DNA from: Pseudomonas sp. stari2 | GTDB lineage: Bacteria > Pseudomonadota > Gammaproteobacteria > Pseudomonadales > Pseudomonadaceae | Direction: 5' to 3' | Assembly: GCF_040760005.1 (NCBI RefSeq) | Contig: NZ_CP099760.1 | Span: forward strand, 5,770,501 to 5,834,500 | Length of the DNA: 64,000 nt | In this document: in pieces, positions 1 to 9,071 of the stretch | How the letters are laid out: each line of letters opens with the position of its first letter | Numbering within the stretch: the stretch's first letter is position 1 | Position numbers and translations under genes: made by a program | The notes under the pieces: generated by a model | Seen by the model: only the letters and a program-made list of their open reading frames with translations | What the model was told of the DNA's origin: nothing | The model's database searches: none

Positions 1-848
1 GGTATGAAGACCGGGTCAACAGCAGCACTGCGTTCGACGAGGACAGCCGCTGGAACCGCGCGGCCTTCATCCAGCATCGTTTCCAGGCCGACAGTTTCTC
101 CACCGAACTCGGCCTGCGTCGTGACGATAACCAGCAGTTCGGCGGCCAAAACAGCTGGAGCGGCACGCTGACATTGCCGGTCAACCCGGACAACGATCTG
201 TTGCTCAGCTACAGCGAAGGCTTCCGTGCACCGACCTTCAACGACCTGTATTACCCGGACTTCAGTAACCCGGACCTGAAACCGGAAACCTCGAAAAGCT
301 ACGAGCTGCAATGGCGCAGCCAGTTGAGTGACAGCAGCCGCCTTGAAGCGTCGCTGTATCGGACCGATCTGGAAGACGCGATCATCTTTGGCAGCAACTC
401 ACGCCCGGAAAACGTCGCCTCGGCACGGATCAACGGCTTCGAAGCAGCCCTGAAACAGGAACTGCTGGGCTGGCAAAGCAACCTCGGCGTGGCAATCATC
501 GATCCCCGCGACCGCGACACCGGCCACACCCTGGCGCGCCGTGCCCGTCGCACCTTGAGCTGGGATCTGGATCGGCAATTCGATCGCCTCGGCCTCGGCG
601 CCAGTTGGCAGGCCGTCAGCAGCAGTTATGACGACCTGAAAAATCAGCAGCCACTGGGTGGTTATGCGTTGCTGGAACTGCGCAGCAGCTGGGCGCTGGA
701 CCGGGAGATCAAGCTGGATTTCAAGGTGGATAACCTGCTGGACAAGGGTTACAGCCGGGCGCTGTACAGCCATGACGGCAGTCAGTATGGCTATCGTGAG
801 GAAGGCCGGGCGTTCATGTTCGGGGTGACCTGGACACCGCAGCTCTAG
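1..848 (+). CDS. btuB: TonB-dependent vitamin B12 receptor BtuB (3' part)
   Basis: The reading frame is open from the first base (first full codon at 3), so the 5' end lies outside the window. The visible ~281 residues are the distal half of an outer-membrane TonB-dependent beta-barrel, with alternating strands and the typical plug-proximal signature SEGFRAPTFNDLYYPD followed by NPDLKPETSKSYELQW, both characteristic of BtuB. The last strand ends in TWTPQL. BtuB imports cobalamin across the outer membrane using TonB energy. The convergent btuF gene three bases downstream supports a B12 role. Any cobalamin riboswitch would lie upstream and cannot be judged here. Confidence 0.9.
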   Translation, partial: YEDRVNSSTAFDEDSRWNRAAFIQHRFQADSFSTELGLRRDDNQQFGGQNSWSGTLTLPVNPDNDLLLSYSEGFRAPTFNDLYYPDFSNPDLKPETSKSYELQWRSQLSDSSRLEASLYRTDLEDAIIFGSNSRPENVASARINGFEAALKQELLGWQSNLGVAIIDPRDRDTGHTLARRARRTLSWDLDRQFDRLGLGASWQAVSSSYDDLKNQQPLGGYALLELRSSWALDREIKLDFKVDNLLDKGYSRALYSHDGSQYGYREEGRAFMFGVTWTPQL

Positions 849-851
849 CGG

Positions 852-1652
852 TCAGCGGTCTGGCGCAATCAGTTGGCAGAGCTTGGCCGTCGCCTCGATC
901 ATCTGCCCGCTCGGACGTTCCAGACCTTTATCGGTGACCAACAGCAACTGTCTGTGCTTCACCGCCGCCACCTGCGGCCAGGCATTCCACGCATCCAGTT
1001 GCGGCTGATCGCCGGCCAGAATCACCTCGGGGTTACGCTGCAAAACGGCTTCGATGCTCACCTGCGGAGCCGGCAGCGTCAGGTCGGTGAAGACGTTGCG
1101 TGCGCCGCACACTTCAAGCGCATCGCTGATAATCTGCCCGCCGCCGACGGTGTACAGCGGCTTGTCCCAGACTTGGTAGAACACCCGCAACGGCGTTTCC
1201 CGCCGATAGCGCTGGCGCAGCTCGTCGAGCTTGCGCCGCAGCTCGGTCGCTCGTTCAACCCCGCGCTCAGGACGACCGAGCTGCGTCGCAATGGCTACGA
1301 TCTGTGTGGTCAACTGTTCGAAACTGTGGGGTTCGGCAACGAAGGTCGGGATGTTCAGGCGCTTGAGCTGATCGCGCTGTGCCGGGCCGACACTGCCGGG
1401 CCACAGTAGCAACAAGTCAGGTTTGAGACTAAGCAGCCGCTCCATATCGAGTTGGCCGTAACGGCCCACCGAAGGCACATTCTTGATTGCAGATGGCCGG
1501 TCACCGGCATCCAGCACGCCCACCAGCAGGTCGGCCGAATTCAGCTCCACAACAATTTCAGACAGGGATGGCGCGAGACTGACCACCCGCATGGCGGCCA
1601 GGGTTTCGCTGCTGACGGCCAGCAGCAGAACCGCCAGCCAGAGACGGCGCAT
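852..1652 (-). CDS. btuF: Periplasmic cobalamin-binding protein BtuF
   Basis: A 266-residue class III periplasmic solute-binding protein. The chosen ATG (1652) overlaps the stop of the upstream gene as ATGA and begins a signal peptide ([20 protein letters not shown]). The frame stays open further upstream, but that part has no protein-like character. The mature protein opens with RVVSLAPSLSEIVVEL and has the two-lobed BtuF/HemT-type pattern joined by a helix-rich middle (residues ~110-150). It would deliver vitamin B12 to an inner-membrane ABC importer. No btuCD is visible in the window, so the partner permease is elsewhere or replaced. Confidence 0.85.
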   Translation of the reverse strand: MRRLWLAVLLLAVSSETLAAMRVVSLAPSLSEIVVELNSADLLVGVLDAGDRPSAIKNVPSVGRYGQLDMERLLSLKPDLLLLWPGSVGPAQRDQLKRLNIPTFVAEPHSFEQLTTQIVAIATQLGRPERGVERATELRRKLDELRQRYRRETPLRVFYQVWDKPLYTVGGGQIISDALEVCGARNVFTDLTLPAPQVSIEAVLQRNPEVILAGDQPQLDAWNAWPQVAAVKHRQLLLVTDKGLERPSGQMIEATAKLCQLIAPDR

Positions 1653-2071
1653 CAACCGAGCTGACGCGGGATACGGTAGAGGTAGAACAGCACCGCCGTA
1701 GACAGCGCCAACAACATCAGCGGCACCGCTTCGAGGCCGACGAACACCGCCAGAGCGCCAATCCACGCCGGTAACCCCGCCGCCAGAAACGCCGTGCGAC
1801 GACGAGCCGCGAGGGCAATCCACGCAGCGGGCTCTTCAGGGGTATCGAGGGCTTTTTGTGTGGCGATCAGCGCATGTTTGTAGCGGCCGAAAAACTTCAG
1901 GCTGACAAACATCGAGGCTACGCCAGCGATGAACAACGGCATCGCCAGCACCGGCATGATCGCTTCGCTCTCGCCGAACACAGCGTTGAGCACAAATAGC
2001 GGCACCAGTGCCAGCGCCAGGTATTTCCACCAGGCGACTGACAGGCGGCGCCGCACCTGACCGCGAGTCAC
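1652..2071 (-). CDS. Small inner-membrane protein of unknown function
   Basis: A 139-residue protein with four predicted membrane segments (residues ~17-33, 38-60, 94-112, 116-131) and a short basic soluble loop between the second and third. I do not recognise a characterised family. The gene is translationally coupled on both sides: it overlaps ribA by four bases and btuF by three, so it belongs to the ribA-btuF transcription unit. A similar small membrane gene sits between ribA and the B12 genes in P. aeruginosa as I recall, so a link to cobalamin uptake is possible but is inference only. Confidence 0.7.
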   Translation of the reverse strand: MTRGQVRRRLSVAWWKYLALALVPLFVLNAVFGESEAIMPVLAMPLFIAGVASMFVSLKFFGRYKHALIATQKALDTPEEPAAWIALAARRRTAFLAAGLPAWIGALAVFVGLEAVPLMLLALSTAVLFYLYRIPRQLG

Positions 2072-2685
2072 GCGCGGTCTACCTCGCCCTGATGTTCGTT
2101 ACCCATCATGTGGTCGAGTTTGCTGGCCTTGGTCGCCAGGTAGAGTTTGTTGTGCGGGTTGTGGCCGGTGTGCAGCGGCACGCGCTCGGCGACGACGATG
2201 TTCATGTCGGTCAGGGCTTTGACCTTGCGCGGGTTGTTGGTCATCAGGCGCAGGGATTTCACGCCCAGATGCTCGAGCATCGGCAGGCACATGGCGTAGT
2301 CACGCTGGTCGGCGGCAAAGCCCAGACGCTCGTTGGCTTCAACAGTGTCGGCGCCGCCGTCCTGCAATTCGTAGGCGCGAATCTTGTTCAGCAGGCCAAT
2401 GCCACGACCTTCCTGACGCAGATACAGCAACACGCCACGGCCTTCACGGGCGATTGCCTTGAGGGCGGCCTCCAGTTGCGAGCCGCAATCGCAACGCTGG
2501 CTGAACAAGGCATCGCCGGTCAGGCATTCGGAGTGCAACCGGCCGAGTACCGGGGCACCGTCGGCAATCTCACCCAGGCTCAGCACGACGTGCTCGCGGC
2601 CGGTGGCTTCATCGAGAAAACCGTGCATGGTGAATTGCGCAAAAGGCGTTGGCAGCTTGGAAGCGGCGACAAAAACGACAGGCAC
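2068..2685 (-). CDS. ribA: GTP cyclohydrolase II
   Basis: A 205-residue protein catalysing the first step of riboflavin synthesis (GTP to 2,5-diamino-6-ribosylamino-pyrimidinone 5'-phosphate, formate and pyrophosphate). The zinc site is complete: Cys54, Cys65 and Cys67 in [18 protein letters not shown], the same positions as in E. coli RibA. The downstream GTP-binding/catalytic segment [18 protein letters not shown] is intact. Length matches stand-alone RibA (~196-205). It is the only intact cyclohydrolase II in the window, since the second domain of the RibBA-type protein at 6120-7211 lacks these cysteines. The 123-base gap upstream shows no FMN riboswitch fold that I can recognise. Confidence 0.96.
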   Translation of the reverse strand: MPVVFVAASKLPTPFAQFTMHGFLDEATGREHVVLSLGEIADGAPVLGRLHSECLTGDALFSQRCDCGSQLEAALKAIAREGRGVLLYLRQEGRGIGLLNKIRAYELQDGGADTVEANERLGFAADQRDYAMCLPMLEHLGVKSLRLMTNNPRKVKALTDMNIVVAERVPLHTGHNPHNKLYLATKASKLDHMMGNEHQGEVDRA

Positions 2686-2808
2686 CGGTGTGCTCCTGAT
2701 CTAAAAAGTCCGAGATTCGCTGGGCGGCATTGTAACAGCAGGTTCCTGCAGACGCTTAGGCTGAATTATCGGCCATAACGATCAAAAAGTTTGATGACAG
2801 GCCTGCCT

Positions 2809-3543
2809 TCATTGCCTTGAGTCGAACGGATACGGCTGTTTCCAGCGTTCGAAGATGGGCTTCAGCTCGCCGCTTTTCACCAGTTGATCCATGCGCTGGT
2901 CGTAGATCGACATCAGTGCACGGGCCTGAGGGGTATCGGCAAAGCCGAGGTACAGCGGCAGCTCCGCCAGATGCGAGTAACGGTATTGCGAAGGGTCGGC
3001 GGCATTTCTCACCACCGCTTCGATTTCCGTCAGTGCGTCGATGTAGTAATCCGCCCGCCCCTGTTTGAGCATCGACAGGATCCCGGTGCGGCGCTCGATC
3101 TGGTTGTAACGCTTGATGTTCGGCAGGTAGGTCTCATAACGATAACCCCGCACCCAGGCCAGCCGGTATTTGCCGAGGGTAGCCTCGGTCGGTGCCGGAT
3201 TGCTGGCCAGCCCCAGCGCGTAGATGTGATCGGAATCGAAGTTCCAGCGCGGATACAGCACTTGTTCGGCTTCACCGCGATAGGAGCCGACCAGCGCGTC
3301 GACTTCCTTCAACTGCACCAGCCCCACCGAACGGGTGTACGGCACGGTGCGGATATCCAGAGTCACGCCGGCCGGTTCGAACACCTTGCGCAGGACGTCC
3401 CAGCCCAGGCCGTGGCCGTCGGCGGCGGTGTAGTCTTCCCAGTCTTCGCTGGCCAGGTGAATGACCGACGGCGGCGCATCCTGTGCATGGGCAACAGCAC
3501 CCAGCAGGATAAAAAACAGTATCGCCAACCCGCGTCGAGCCAT
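2809..3543 (-). CDS. Periplasmic amino-acid-type substrate-binding protein
   Basis: A 244-residue type 2 periplasmic binding protein. The ATG at 3543 is preceded by GAGG-type purines and starts a signal peptide (MARRGLAILFFILLGAVAHA); the frame extends upstream into pgpA without a plausible start. The body reads like family 3 solute-binding proteins: an early SEDWEDYTAADGHGLGWDVL ligand-pocket region and a C-terminal YDQRMDQLVKSGELKPIFER helix. No permease or ATPase gene is adjacent, so it may be an orphan binding protein or have a sensing role. The ligand cannot be told from sequence. Confidence 0.8.
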   Translation of the reverse strand: MARRGLAILFFILLGAVAHAQDAPPSVIHLASEDWEDYTAADGHGLGWDVLRKVFEPAGVTLDIRTVPYTRSVGLVQLKEVDALVGSYRGEAEQVLYPRWNFDSDHIYALGLASNPAPTEATLGKYRLAWVRGYRYETYLPNIKRYNQIERRTGILSMLKQGRADYYIDALTEIEAVVRNAADPSQYRYSHLAELPLYLGFADTPQARALMSIYDQRMDQLVKSGELKPIFERWKQPYPFDSRQ

Positions 3544-3571
3544 CCCTGTGTCCCTCATCCACGCCTTGAAA

Positions 3572-4075
3572 TCAGGCGAAAATCCACACCAGACCCTGCA
3601 TCGCCAACCAGGCGAACACGCCCGCCAGCACATCGTCGAGCATGATGCCGACGCCGCCATGTACATGCCGGTCGATCCAGCGGATCGGCCATGGCTTGAG
3701 GATGTCGAAGAAGCGGAACATCAAGAACCCCGCGAGCAACCAGTACCAGCCTTCCGGCACCAGCCACAGGGTGATCCACATCCCGACCATTTCGTCCCAG
3801 ACGATGCCCTCGTGGTCGTGCACCCGCAGATCGTCGGCCACCTTGCCGCACAGCCAGAAGCCGAACAGCATGGTGATCCCGAGCATCAGCCAGTAACCCC
3901 AGTCGGGCAACATCTGCCACAACGGAATAAAGGGTAGCGCAACTAACGAGCCCCACGTGCCCGGTGCTTTCGGCAAGGTGCCCGAACCGAAGCCGAATGC
4001 TATGAAATGCCAGGGATTGCGCCAGACCGACGGCGGAACGAATTCGCCGGGAACCTGTTTCGGGTGATCTGTCAC
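3572..4075 (-). CDS. pgpA: Phosphatidylglycerophosphatase A
   Basis: A 167-residue inner-membrane phosphatase that converts phosphatidylglycerol phosphate to phosphatidylglycerol. The signature GSGTLPKAPGTWGSLVAL (about residues 30-47) and the acidic HDHEGIVWDEMVGMW motif of PgpA are both present, followed by three to four hydrophobic segments. It overlaps thiL by four bases (ATGA), so the two are translationally coupled; the thiL-pgpA pair is widespread in gammaproteobacteria. Confidence 0.95.
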   Translation of the reverse strand: MTDHPKQVPGEFVPPSVWRNPWHFIAFGFGSGTLPKAPGTWGSLVALPFIPLWQMLPDWGYWLMLGITMLFGFWLCGKVADDLRVHDHEGIVWDEMVGMWITLWLVPEGWYWLLAGFLMFRFFDILKPWPIRWIDRHVHGGVGIMLDDVLAGVFAWLAMQGLVWIFA

Positions 4076-5037
4076 GGTGACTCCTGAAAATGTTGATAAC
4101 CCCGGATTTGCGGGGTGATGTCATGCCCTTCGCGGTCCAGCAGCACCACGCCCTGCCCCTCGGCCACGCGCCCGATCACATGGATCGGCCAGCCATCGGC
4201 CAGCAACGCCGGCAATTCGACGGACGGCAGGGTAAAGGCCAGCACGTAATCATCGCCACCGCTCAACGCCGCACGCTCGGCACCGCGCTGGCCGAGAGAC
4301 GCCACTAGCGCATCCGACAGCGGCACTCGCTCGCGCTCAATTTCGAGGCGAACCTTCGAAGCCAATGCGATATGGCCGCAATCGGCGAGCAGGCCATCGG
4401 AGATATCCAGCGCCGAAGTGGCCTTGCCCCGCAGGGCCTGACCGAGAGCAAGTTGCGGCTGCGGCGACCAGTAATGATCGAGCAGTGGCTGGGCGATGTC
4501 AGGCTCTGCCTCGCGCTGCCCCAGCACCAGCGGCAAAGCCCCGGCGGCATTGCCCAATTCACCGCCGACACACAGCAGATCCCCCGGCTGCGCGCCGCTG
4601 CGAGTCAGGGCCTGACCGGTCGGAACACGACCGAACACGGTGACGGTGAGGCTCAACGGCCCGCGCGTCGTGTCGCCGCCGACCAGCGCCACACTGCAGC
4701 TTTGCGCCATGCGGTTCAAACCGCGGGCATAGGCTTGCAGCCAATCGGCAGTCACCGTCGGCAAGGTCAGGGCAAGGGTAAAGGCAACGGGCGTGGCGCC
4801 CATGGCAGCGAGGTCGCTGACCGCCACGGCCAGCGAGCGCTGACCGAGCAGAAACGGATCGCAGGGATCGGCGAAATGCACGCCGGCCACCAGCGTATCG
4901 GTGGAGATCGCCAGTTGTTCCCCGGAAGGAACCGCCAGCAAGGCGCAGTCGTCGCCGATCCCCAGTGCAACGCCCTCGCCGCCCTGCGCACAAGGCGCGG
5001 CGGCGAAGAAATTGCGGATCAGCTCAAACTCGCCCAT
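4072..5037 (-). CDS. thiL: Thiamine-monophosphate kinase
   Basis: A 321-residue kinase of the AIRS/PurM fold that phosphorylates thiamine monophosphate to the active cofactor thiamine diphosphate. The Mg-ATP binding aspartates are visible in LGIGDDCALL (Asp29-Asp30), followed by STDTLVAGVHF and the glycine-rich SDLAAMGATP typical of ThiL. Length is normal. It lies 17 bases after nusB and overlaps pgpA, completing the conserved nusB-thiL-pgpA string. Confidence 0.96.
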   Translation of the reverse strand: MGEFELIRNFFAAAPCAQGGEGVALGIGDDCALLAVPSGEQLAISTDTLVAGVHFADPCDPFLLGQRSLAVAVSDLAAMGATPVAFTLALTLPTVTADWLQAYARGLNRMAQSCSVALVGGDTTRGPLSLTVTVFGRVPTGQALTRSGAQPGDLLCVGGELGNAAGALPLVLGQREAEPDIAQPLLDHYWSPQPQLALGQALRGKATSALDISDGLLADCGHIALASKVRLEIERERVPLSDALVASLGQRGAERAALSGGDDYVLAFTLPSVELPALLADGWPIHVIGRVAEGQGVVLLDREGHDITPQIRGYQHFQESP

Positions 5038-5054
5038 GAGGTATCAAGCGCGTT

Positions 5055-5555
5055 TTAGCGCTTGAACGCCTTCACTTCAGCTTCACGCAGGCGCGGAGCC
5101 AGCTTGTCGAGCACGCCGTTGACGAACTTGTGGCCGTCGGTGGAACCGAAGACCTTGGCCAGTTCGATACCTTCGTTGATCACAACGCGGTACGGCACGT
5201 CGACGCGCTTGAGCAGTTCCCAGGTGGACAGGCGCAGAACCGCCAGTTCAACCGGGTCCAGCTCTTCGATCGCCAGGTCCAGACAAGGCTTGAGCGCGGT
5301 GTCGATTTCGGTACGGTTGGCCGGAACCCCGTGGAGGATTTCACGGAAGTACGCGCCATCGACATCGGTGAAATCGTTATCGACCCGGAACTGCGCTTCG
5401 ATCTCGTTCAGCGAAGCCTTGGCCATGTGCCATTGATACAGGGCCTGAGTCGCGAGCTGACGGGCTTCGCGGCGCTTGGCGCTCTTCGATGGCTTGCCGG
5501 CATCCGCAGGTTTCGGATCGCGCGGGTTGAAACGATCGCTATCGTCGCTAATCAC
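5055..5555 (-). CDS. nusB: Transcription antitermination factor NusB
   Basis: A 166-residue, all-helical RNA-binding protein that joins S10 (NusE, encoded at 61555-61866) on boxA RNA to promote rRNA antitermination. The N-terminal basic run ([20 protein letters not shown]) and the conserved [20 protein letters not shown] segment with the C-terminal [10 protein letters not shown] identify the family. It is slightly longer than E. coli NusB (139) because of a charged ~25-residue N-terminal extension usual in pseudomonads. It overlaps ribH by four bases. Confidence 0.96.
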   Translation of the reverse strand: MISDDSDRFNPRDPKPADAGKPSKSAKRREARQLATQALYQWHMAKASLNEIEAQFRVDNDFTDVDGAYFREILHGVPANRTEIDTALKPCLDLAIEELDPVELAVLRLSTWELLKRVDVPYRVVINEGIELAKVFGSTDGHKFVNGVLDKLAPRLREAEVKAFKR

Positions 5556-6028
5556 TTGGCCTCCAACTGCGCCAGCAGGCTGACCATTTCCAGAGCGGAC
5601 AGGGCAGCTTCAGCACCTTTGTTGCCGGCCTTGGTGCCGGAACGTTCGATGGCTTGCTCGATGGAATCAACGGTCAGGACGCCGAAAGCGACCGGTACGC
5701 CGAATTCCATGGACACCTGGGCCAGGCCCTTGGTGCATTCGCCAGCCACGTATTCGAAGTGCGGAGTGCCGCCACGAATGACCGCGCCCAGGGCGATGAT
5801 TGCTGCGAACTCGCCTTTCTGGGCGACTTTTTGCGCAACCAGCGGGATTTCGAAGGCGCCAGGTGCGCGGATGATGGTGATATCGCTTTCGCTCACGCCG
5901 TGGCGAACCAGGGCATCAACTGCACCGCTGACCAGGCTTTCAACCACGAAGCTGTTGAAACGGCCCACTACCAAAGCGTAGCGGCCTTTAGGGGCGATGA
6001 AGGTACCTTCGATGGTCTTCAGGGTCAT
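5552..6028 (-). CDS. ribH: 6,7-dimethyl-8-ribityllumazine synthase
   Basis: A 158-residue lumazine synthase that condenses the RibA/RibD pyrimidine with dihydroxybutanone phosphate, the penultimate riboflavin step. Diagnostic segments are [20 protein letters not shown] near the N terminus, [10 protein letters not shown] in the middle, and [20 protein letters not shown], which carries the catalytic His. Length fits the icosahedral-type enzyme. It is translationally coupled to nusB (ATGA overlap) and separated from ribB by 91 bases that contain an 8-bp hairpin. Confidence 0.96.
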   Translation of the reverse strand: MTLKTIEGTFIAPKGRYALVVGRFNSFVVESLVSGAVDALVRHGVSESDITIIRAPGAFEIPLVAQKVAQKGEFAAIIALGAVIRGGTPHFEYVAGECTKGLAQVSMEFGVPVAFGVLTVDSIEQAIERSGTKAGNKGAEAALSALEMVSLLAQLEAK

Positions 6029-6050
6029 TCGTCAGATCTCTTAAAGAGCC

Positions 6051-6073
6051 GGGACGCGTCTGTTTCGCGTCCC
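6051..6073. other. Intercistronic hairpin between ribB and ribH
   Basis: A perfect 8-bp inverted repeat, GGGACGCG at 6051-6058 and CGCGTCCC at 6066-6073, with a 7-base loop. Read on the minus (transcribed) strand it follows the ribB stop and precedes ribH by about 20 bases. There is no uridine run, so it is not a canonical terminator; it could be an attenuator, mRNA-stability element or processing site. Confidence 0.4.
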
Positions 6074-6119
6074 TCAGTGATTTATTTGCCGCGAATTCGG
6101 GTCCGGAAACAACCGGTCA

Positions 6120-7211
6120 TTATTCGGAGGGCACGTATTCTACAACTTCCAGATCGAAACCGGATATCGCATTAAATTTCATCGGTGCCGACATCAGGCG
6201 CATTTTGCGCACGCCGAGGTCACGCAGAATCTGCGAACCGGCACCGACGATGCTGTAGGTGGTCGGTTTTTTCACCGCCGCCTGATCGCCGGTTTCGCGG
6301 ATATGCGCCAGCAACACGTCGCCATCCAGTGGGTGACCGAGCAACAGCACCACACCGCTGCCGGCCTCGGCGACCGCAGCCATCGCGGCGCGCAGGCTCC
6401 AGCGGCCCGGCTGCTTGACCATCAGCAGGTCGCGCAGCGGGTCCATGTTGTGCACGCGAACCAAGGTCGGCTCTTCGGCACAAACGGTGCCCAGGGTCAG
6501 TGCCATGTGCACGTCGCCTTCCACGGAGTCACGATAGGTCACCAGGTTGAATTGGCCCAGTTCGCTGTCCAGTGGCTGCTCGGCAATCCGCTGAACGGTA
6601 CGTTCGTGGATCATCCGGTAGTGAATCAGGTCGGCGATGGTGCCGATCTTGATGTTGTGCTCGGCCGCAAAAGCTTCCAGCTCGGCGCGACGGGACATGG
6701 TGCCGTCGTCGTTCATCACTTCGCAGATCACGCCGCTCGGCTCGAAACCGGCCATGCGCGCCAGGTCGCAGGCGGCTTCGGTGTGGCCTGCCCGGGCCAG
6801 GGTGCCGCCGGCCTGGGCCATCAGCGGGAAGATGTGGCCCGGGCTGACGATGTCTTCGGCTTTCGCGTCTTTCGCAGCGGCCGCTTGCACGGTGCGTGCG
6901 CGGTCAGCGGCGGAGATGCCGGTGGTCACGCCTTCGGCGGCTTCGATCGAAACGGTGAACTTGGTGCCGAAACCGGAACCGTTGCGCGGCGCCATCAGCG
7001 GCAGCTTCAGGGTTTCGCAGCGCTCGCGGCTCATCGGCATGCAGATCAGGCCACGGGCGTGCTTGGCCATGAAGTTGATGTGCTCGGCCTTGCAGCATTC
7101 GGCGGCCATGATCAGGTCGCCTTCGTTCTCGCGGTCTTCGTCATCCATGAGGATGACCATCTTGCCTTGGCGGATGTCTTCAACCAGTTCTTCGATGCTA
7201 TTGAGCGCCAC
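6120..7211 (-). CDS. ribB: 3,4-dihydroxy-2-butanone-4-phosphate synthase with degenerate GTP cyclohydrolase II domain
   Basis: A 363-residue RibBA-type fusion. Residues 1-~200 form a full DHBP synthase: MVILMDDEDRENEGDLIMAA holds the acidic metal/substrate site and the GHTEAACDLARMAG motif is intact; this part makes dihydroxybutanone phosphate from ribulose 5-phosphate. Residues ~205-363 align with cyclohydrolase II, but the zinc cysteine cluster (C-x10-C-x-C) is missing: the corresponding stretch reads VRVHNMDPLRDLLMVKQPG. The second domain should therefore lack cyclohydrolase activity, consistent with the separate intact ribA at 2068-2685. It sits between ribE and ribH in a leftward riboflavin operon. 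Confidence 0.93.
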   Translation of the reverse strand: MALNSIEELVEDIRQGKMVILMDDEDRENEGDLIMAAECCKAEHINFMAKHARGLICMPMSRERCETLKLPLMAPRNGSGFGTKFTVSIEAAEGVTTGISAADRARTVQAAAAKDAKAEDIVSPGHIFPLMAQAGGTLARAGHTEAACDLARMAGFEPSGVICEVMNDDGTMSRRAELEAFAAEHNIKIGTIADLIHYRMIHERTVQRIAEQPLDSELGQFNLVTYRDSVEGDVHMALTLGTVCAEEPTLVRVHNMDPLRDLLMVKQPGRWSLRAAMAAVAEAGSGVVLLLGHPLDGDVLLAHIRETGDQAAVKKPTTYSIVGAGSQILRDLGVRKMRLMSAPMKFNAISGFDLEVVEYVPSE

Positions 7212-7227
7212 AAGGCACCCCCTTCAG

Positions 7228-7890
7228 TCAGGATTTGAGGTAGCCGTTGGCGGCCAGAAAGCTTTCAGTGATGCCACCGGACGTTGGCTCTGCAGCCTTG
7301 TCGCCCAACAGCAGACGCTCCAGATAACGCGCCAGCAAGTCAACTTCCAGGTTCACCCGGCGACCTGGCTTGTAGGACGCCATGATGGTTTCGCTCAAGG
7401 TGTGCGGAATGATCGTCAGCAGGAATTCGGCGCCATCGACCGCGTTCACGGTCAGGCTGGTGCCGTCGACGGTGATCGAGCCTTTGTGGGCAATGTACTT
7501 GGCCAGTTCCTTCGGCGCGCGGATGCGAAATTCCACGGCGCGGGCATTGTCGCTGCGCGAGACCACTTCGCCGACACCATCGACGTGACCGCTGACCAGA
7601 TGTCCACCGAGACGGGTGGTCGGGGTCAGGGCTTTTTCCAGGTTGACCGGGCTGCCGCTTTTCAGGTCATTCATGGCGGTGCAGTCAAGGGTTTCGCGAC
7701 TGACGTCGGCGGCAAAGCCGTCGCCCGGCAGCTCAACTGCAGTCAGGCACACGCCGTTGACCGCGATGCTGTCGCCGAGTTTGACGTCGCTCAGGTCGAG
7801 CTTGCCGGTTTCGACATGCACCCGCACATCACCGCCCTTTGGGGTCAGTGCGCGGATACTGCCGATGGATTCGATGATGCCGGTAAACAT
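7228..7890 (-). CDS. ribE: Riboflavin synthase alpha subunit
   Basis: A 220-residue enzyme that dismutates two lumazine molecules to riboflavin. It shows the expected internal duplication: the first lumazine-binding barrel starts MFTGIIESIG and the second starts at GGHLVSGHVDGVGEV (about residue 96). The conserved VNGVCLTAV and VDGTSLTVN sequences occupy matching places in the two repeats. It is 16 bases upstream of ribB and probably co-transcribed with ribD, 47 bases away. The same gene is called ribC in some Pseudomonas annotations. Confidence 0.96.
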   Translation of the reverse strand: MFTGIIESIGSIRALTPKGGDVRVHVETGKLDLSDVKLGDSIAVNGVCLTAVELPGDGFAADVSRETLDCTAMNDLKSGSPVNLEKALTPTTRLGGHLVSGHVDGVGEVVSRSDNARAVEFRIRAPKELAKYIAHKGSITVDGTSLTVNAVDGAEFLLTIIPHTLSETIMASYKPGRRVNLEVDLLARYLERLLLGDKAAEPTSGGITESFLAANGYLKS

Positions 7891-7937
7891 GGGGTTCTCC
7901 TTGAGAACGAAGCCAGCGCTAACGCGATGGCCGGGAA

Positions 7938-9071
7938 TTATACGCTCGCCGATGAGACAGGGATTGCAGTGACTCGCCAGTCATCGCCAACCGCGCGAAT
8001 TTCAGTGATTTTCAGCTCCGGCGCATCCTTCATATAGGCTAGCGGCCAGTCCAGCAGCGGACGCGCCGTGGAGCCGAGGAACCTGCCGGCGATGAAGATC
8101 ACGAACTCGTCGACCAGACCGAGCCGGGCAAATGCGCCGGCCAGTCGCGGGCCGGCCTCGACCAGCACTTCGTTGACGCCACGACTGGCCAGCTCGATCA
8201 GCAATTGATGCAGATCGACCTGACCGTCATCACCCGGCACGATCAGGCATTCCGGGCCATGGGCGTACTGTTCTTCGATGGCCACGCAGGTGGCAACCAA
8301 CGCCGGGCCGGCCTTGAAGAACGGTGCATCCAGCGGCACTCGCAGACGTCCGTCAATCAGTACCCGCAGCGGCGGACGGCTCAGGGCCAGCGCGGTTTGC
8401 CCGGCATCCAGACCCAGCTCATCGCCGCGCACGGTCAGCCGAGCGCCGTCGGCCAGCACCGTATCGGCGCCAGTCAGCACCACGCTGGCCTGGGCGCGCA
8501 AGCGCTGCACCGCTGAACGTGCGGCCGGGCCGGTAATCCATTGGCTTTCGCCACTTTCCATCGCGGTGCGACCGTCGAGGCTCATGGCCAACTTGACCCG
8601 CACAAACGGCAGGCCGTGTTCCATGCGCTTCAGAAAACCTTGATTGAGCTTGCGCGCTTCGGCTTCCAGCACACCGCTTTCAGTGGCAATGCCGGCATCG
8701 GCCAGACGTTGCAGACCTCGTCCGGCCACTTGCGGATTGGGATCGCGCATCGCCGCGACCACCCGACCGACACCAGCATTCACCAGCGCATCAGCGCAGG
8801 GCGGTGTGCGGCCGTGGTGGCTGCAAGGTTCGAGAGTGACGTAAGCGGTGGCGCCCCGGGCCAGTTCACCGGCGGCGCGCAGGGCGTGGACTTCGGCGTG
8901 GGGTTCGCCGGCGCGCTCATGCCAGCCTTCGCCGACAATCTGCCCGTCGCGCACGATCACACAGCCGACCCGTGGATTGGGATGAGTCGTGTAGTGCCCC
9001 TTGCGCGCCAGCTCCAGGGCCCGGGCCATGAAATGGACGTCGAGGATGGCCTGCTCGGCGGCGGTGGTCAT
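7938..9071 (-). CDS. ribD: Bifunctional riboflavin deaminase/reductase RibD
   Basis: A 377-residue fusion enzyme for the second and third pyrimidine steps of riboflavin synthesis. The N-terminal deaminase half contains the zinc-binding HAE motif (residues 58-60) and [11 protein letters not shown] with Cys83 and Cys92. The C-terminal reductase half (from about residue 150) has [20 protein letters not shown] and a C-terminal [10 protein letters not shown]. Length equals E. coli RibD (367) plus a small extension. It overlaps nrdR by four bases. Confidence 0.96.
   Translation of the reverse strand: MTTAAEQAILDVHFMARALELARKGHYTTHPNPRVGCVIVRDGQIVGEGWHERAGEPHAEVHALRAAGELARGATAYVTLEPCSHHGRTPPCADALVNAGVGRVVAAMRDPNPQVAGRGLQRLADAGIATESGVLEAEARKLNQGFLKRMEHGLPFVRVKLAMSLDGRTAMESGESQWITGPAARSAVQRLRAQASVVLTGADTVLADGARLTVRGDELGLDAGQTALALSRPPLRVLIDGRLRVPLDAPFFKAGPALVATCVAIEEQYAHGPECLIVPGDDGQVDLHQLLIELASRGVNEVLVEAGPRLAGAFARLGLVDEFVIFIAGRFLGSTARPLLDWPLAYMKDAPELKITEIRAVGDDWRVTAIPVSSASV

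Noticed and set aside
2686..2808. An FMN riboswitch ahead of ribA or the other rib genes
   Set aside because: The gaps at 2686-2808, 6029-6119 and 7891-7937 are too short or lack the conserved RFN sequence blocks.
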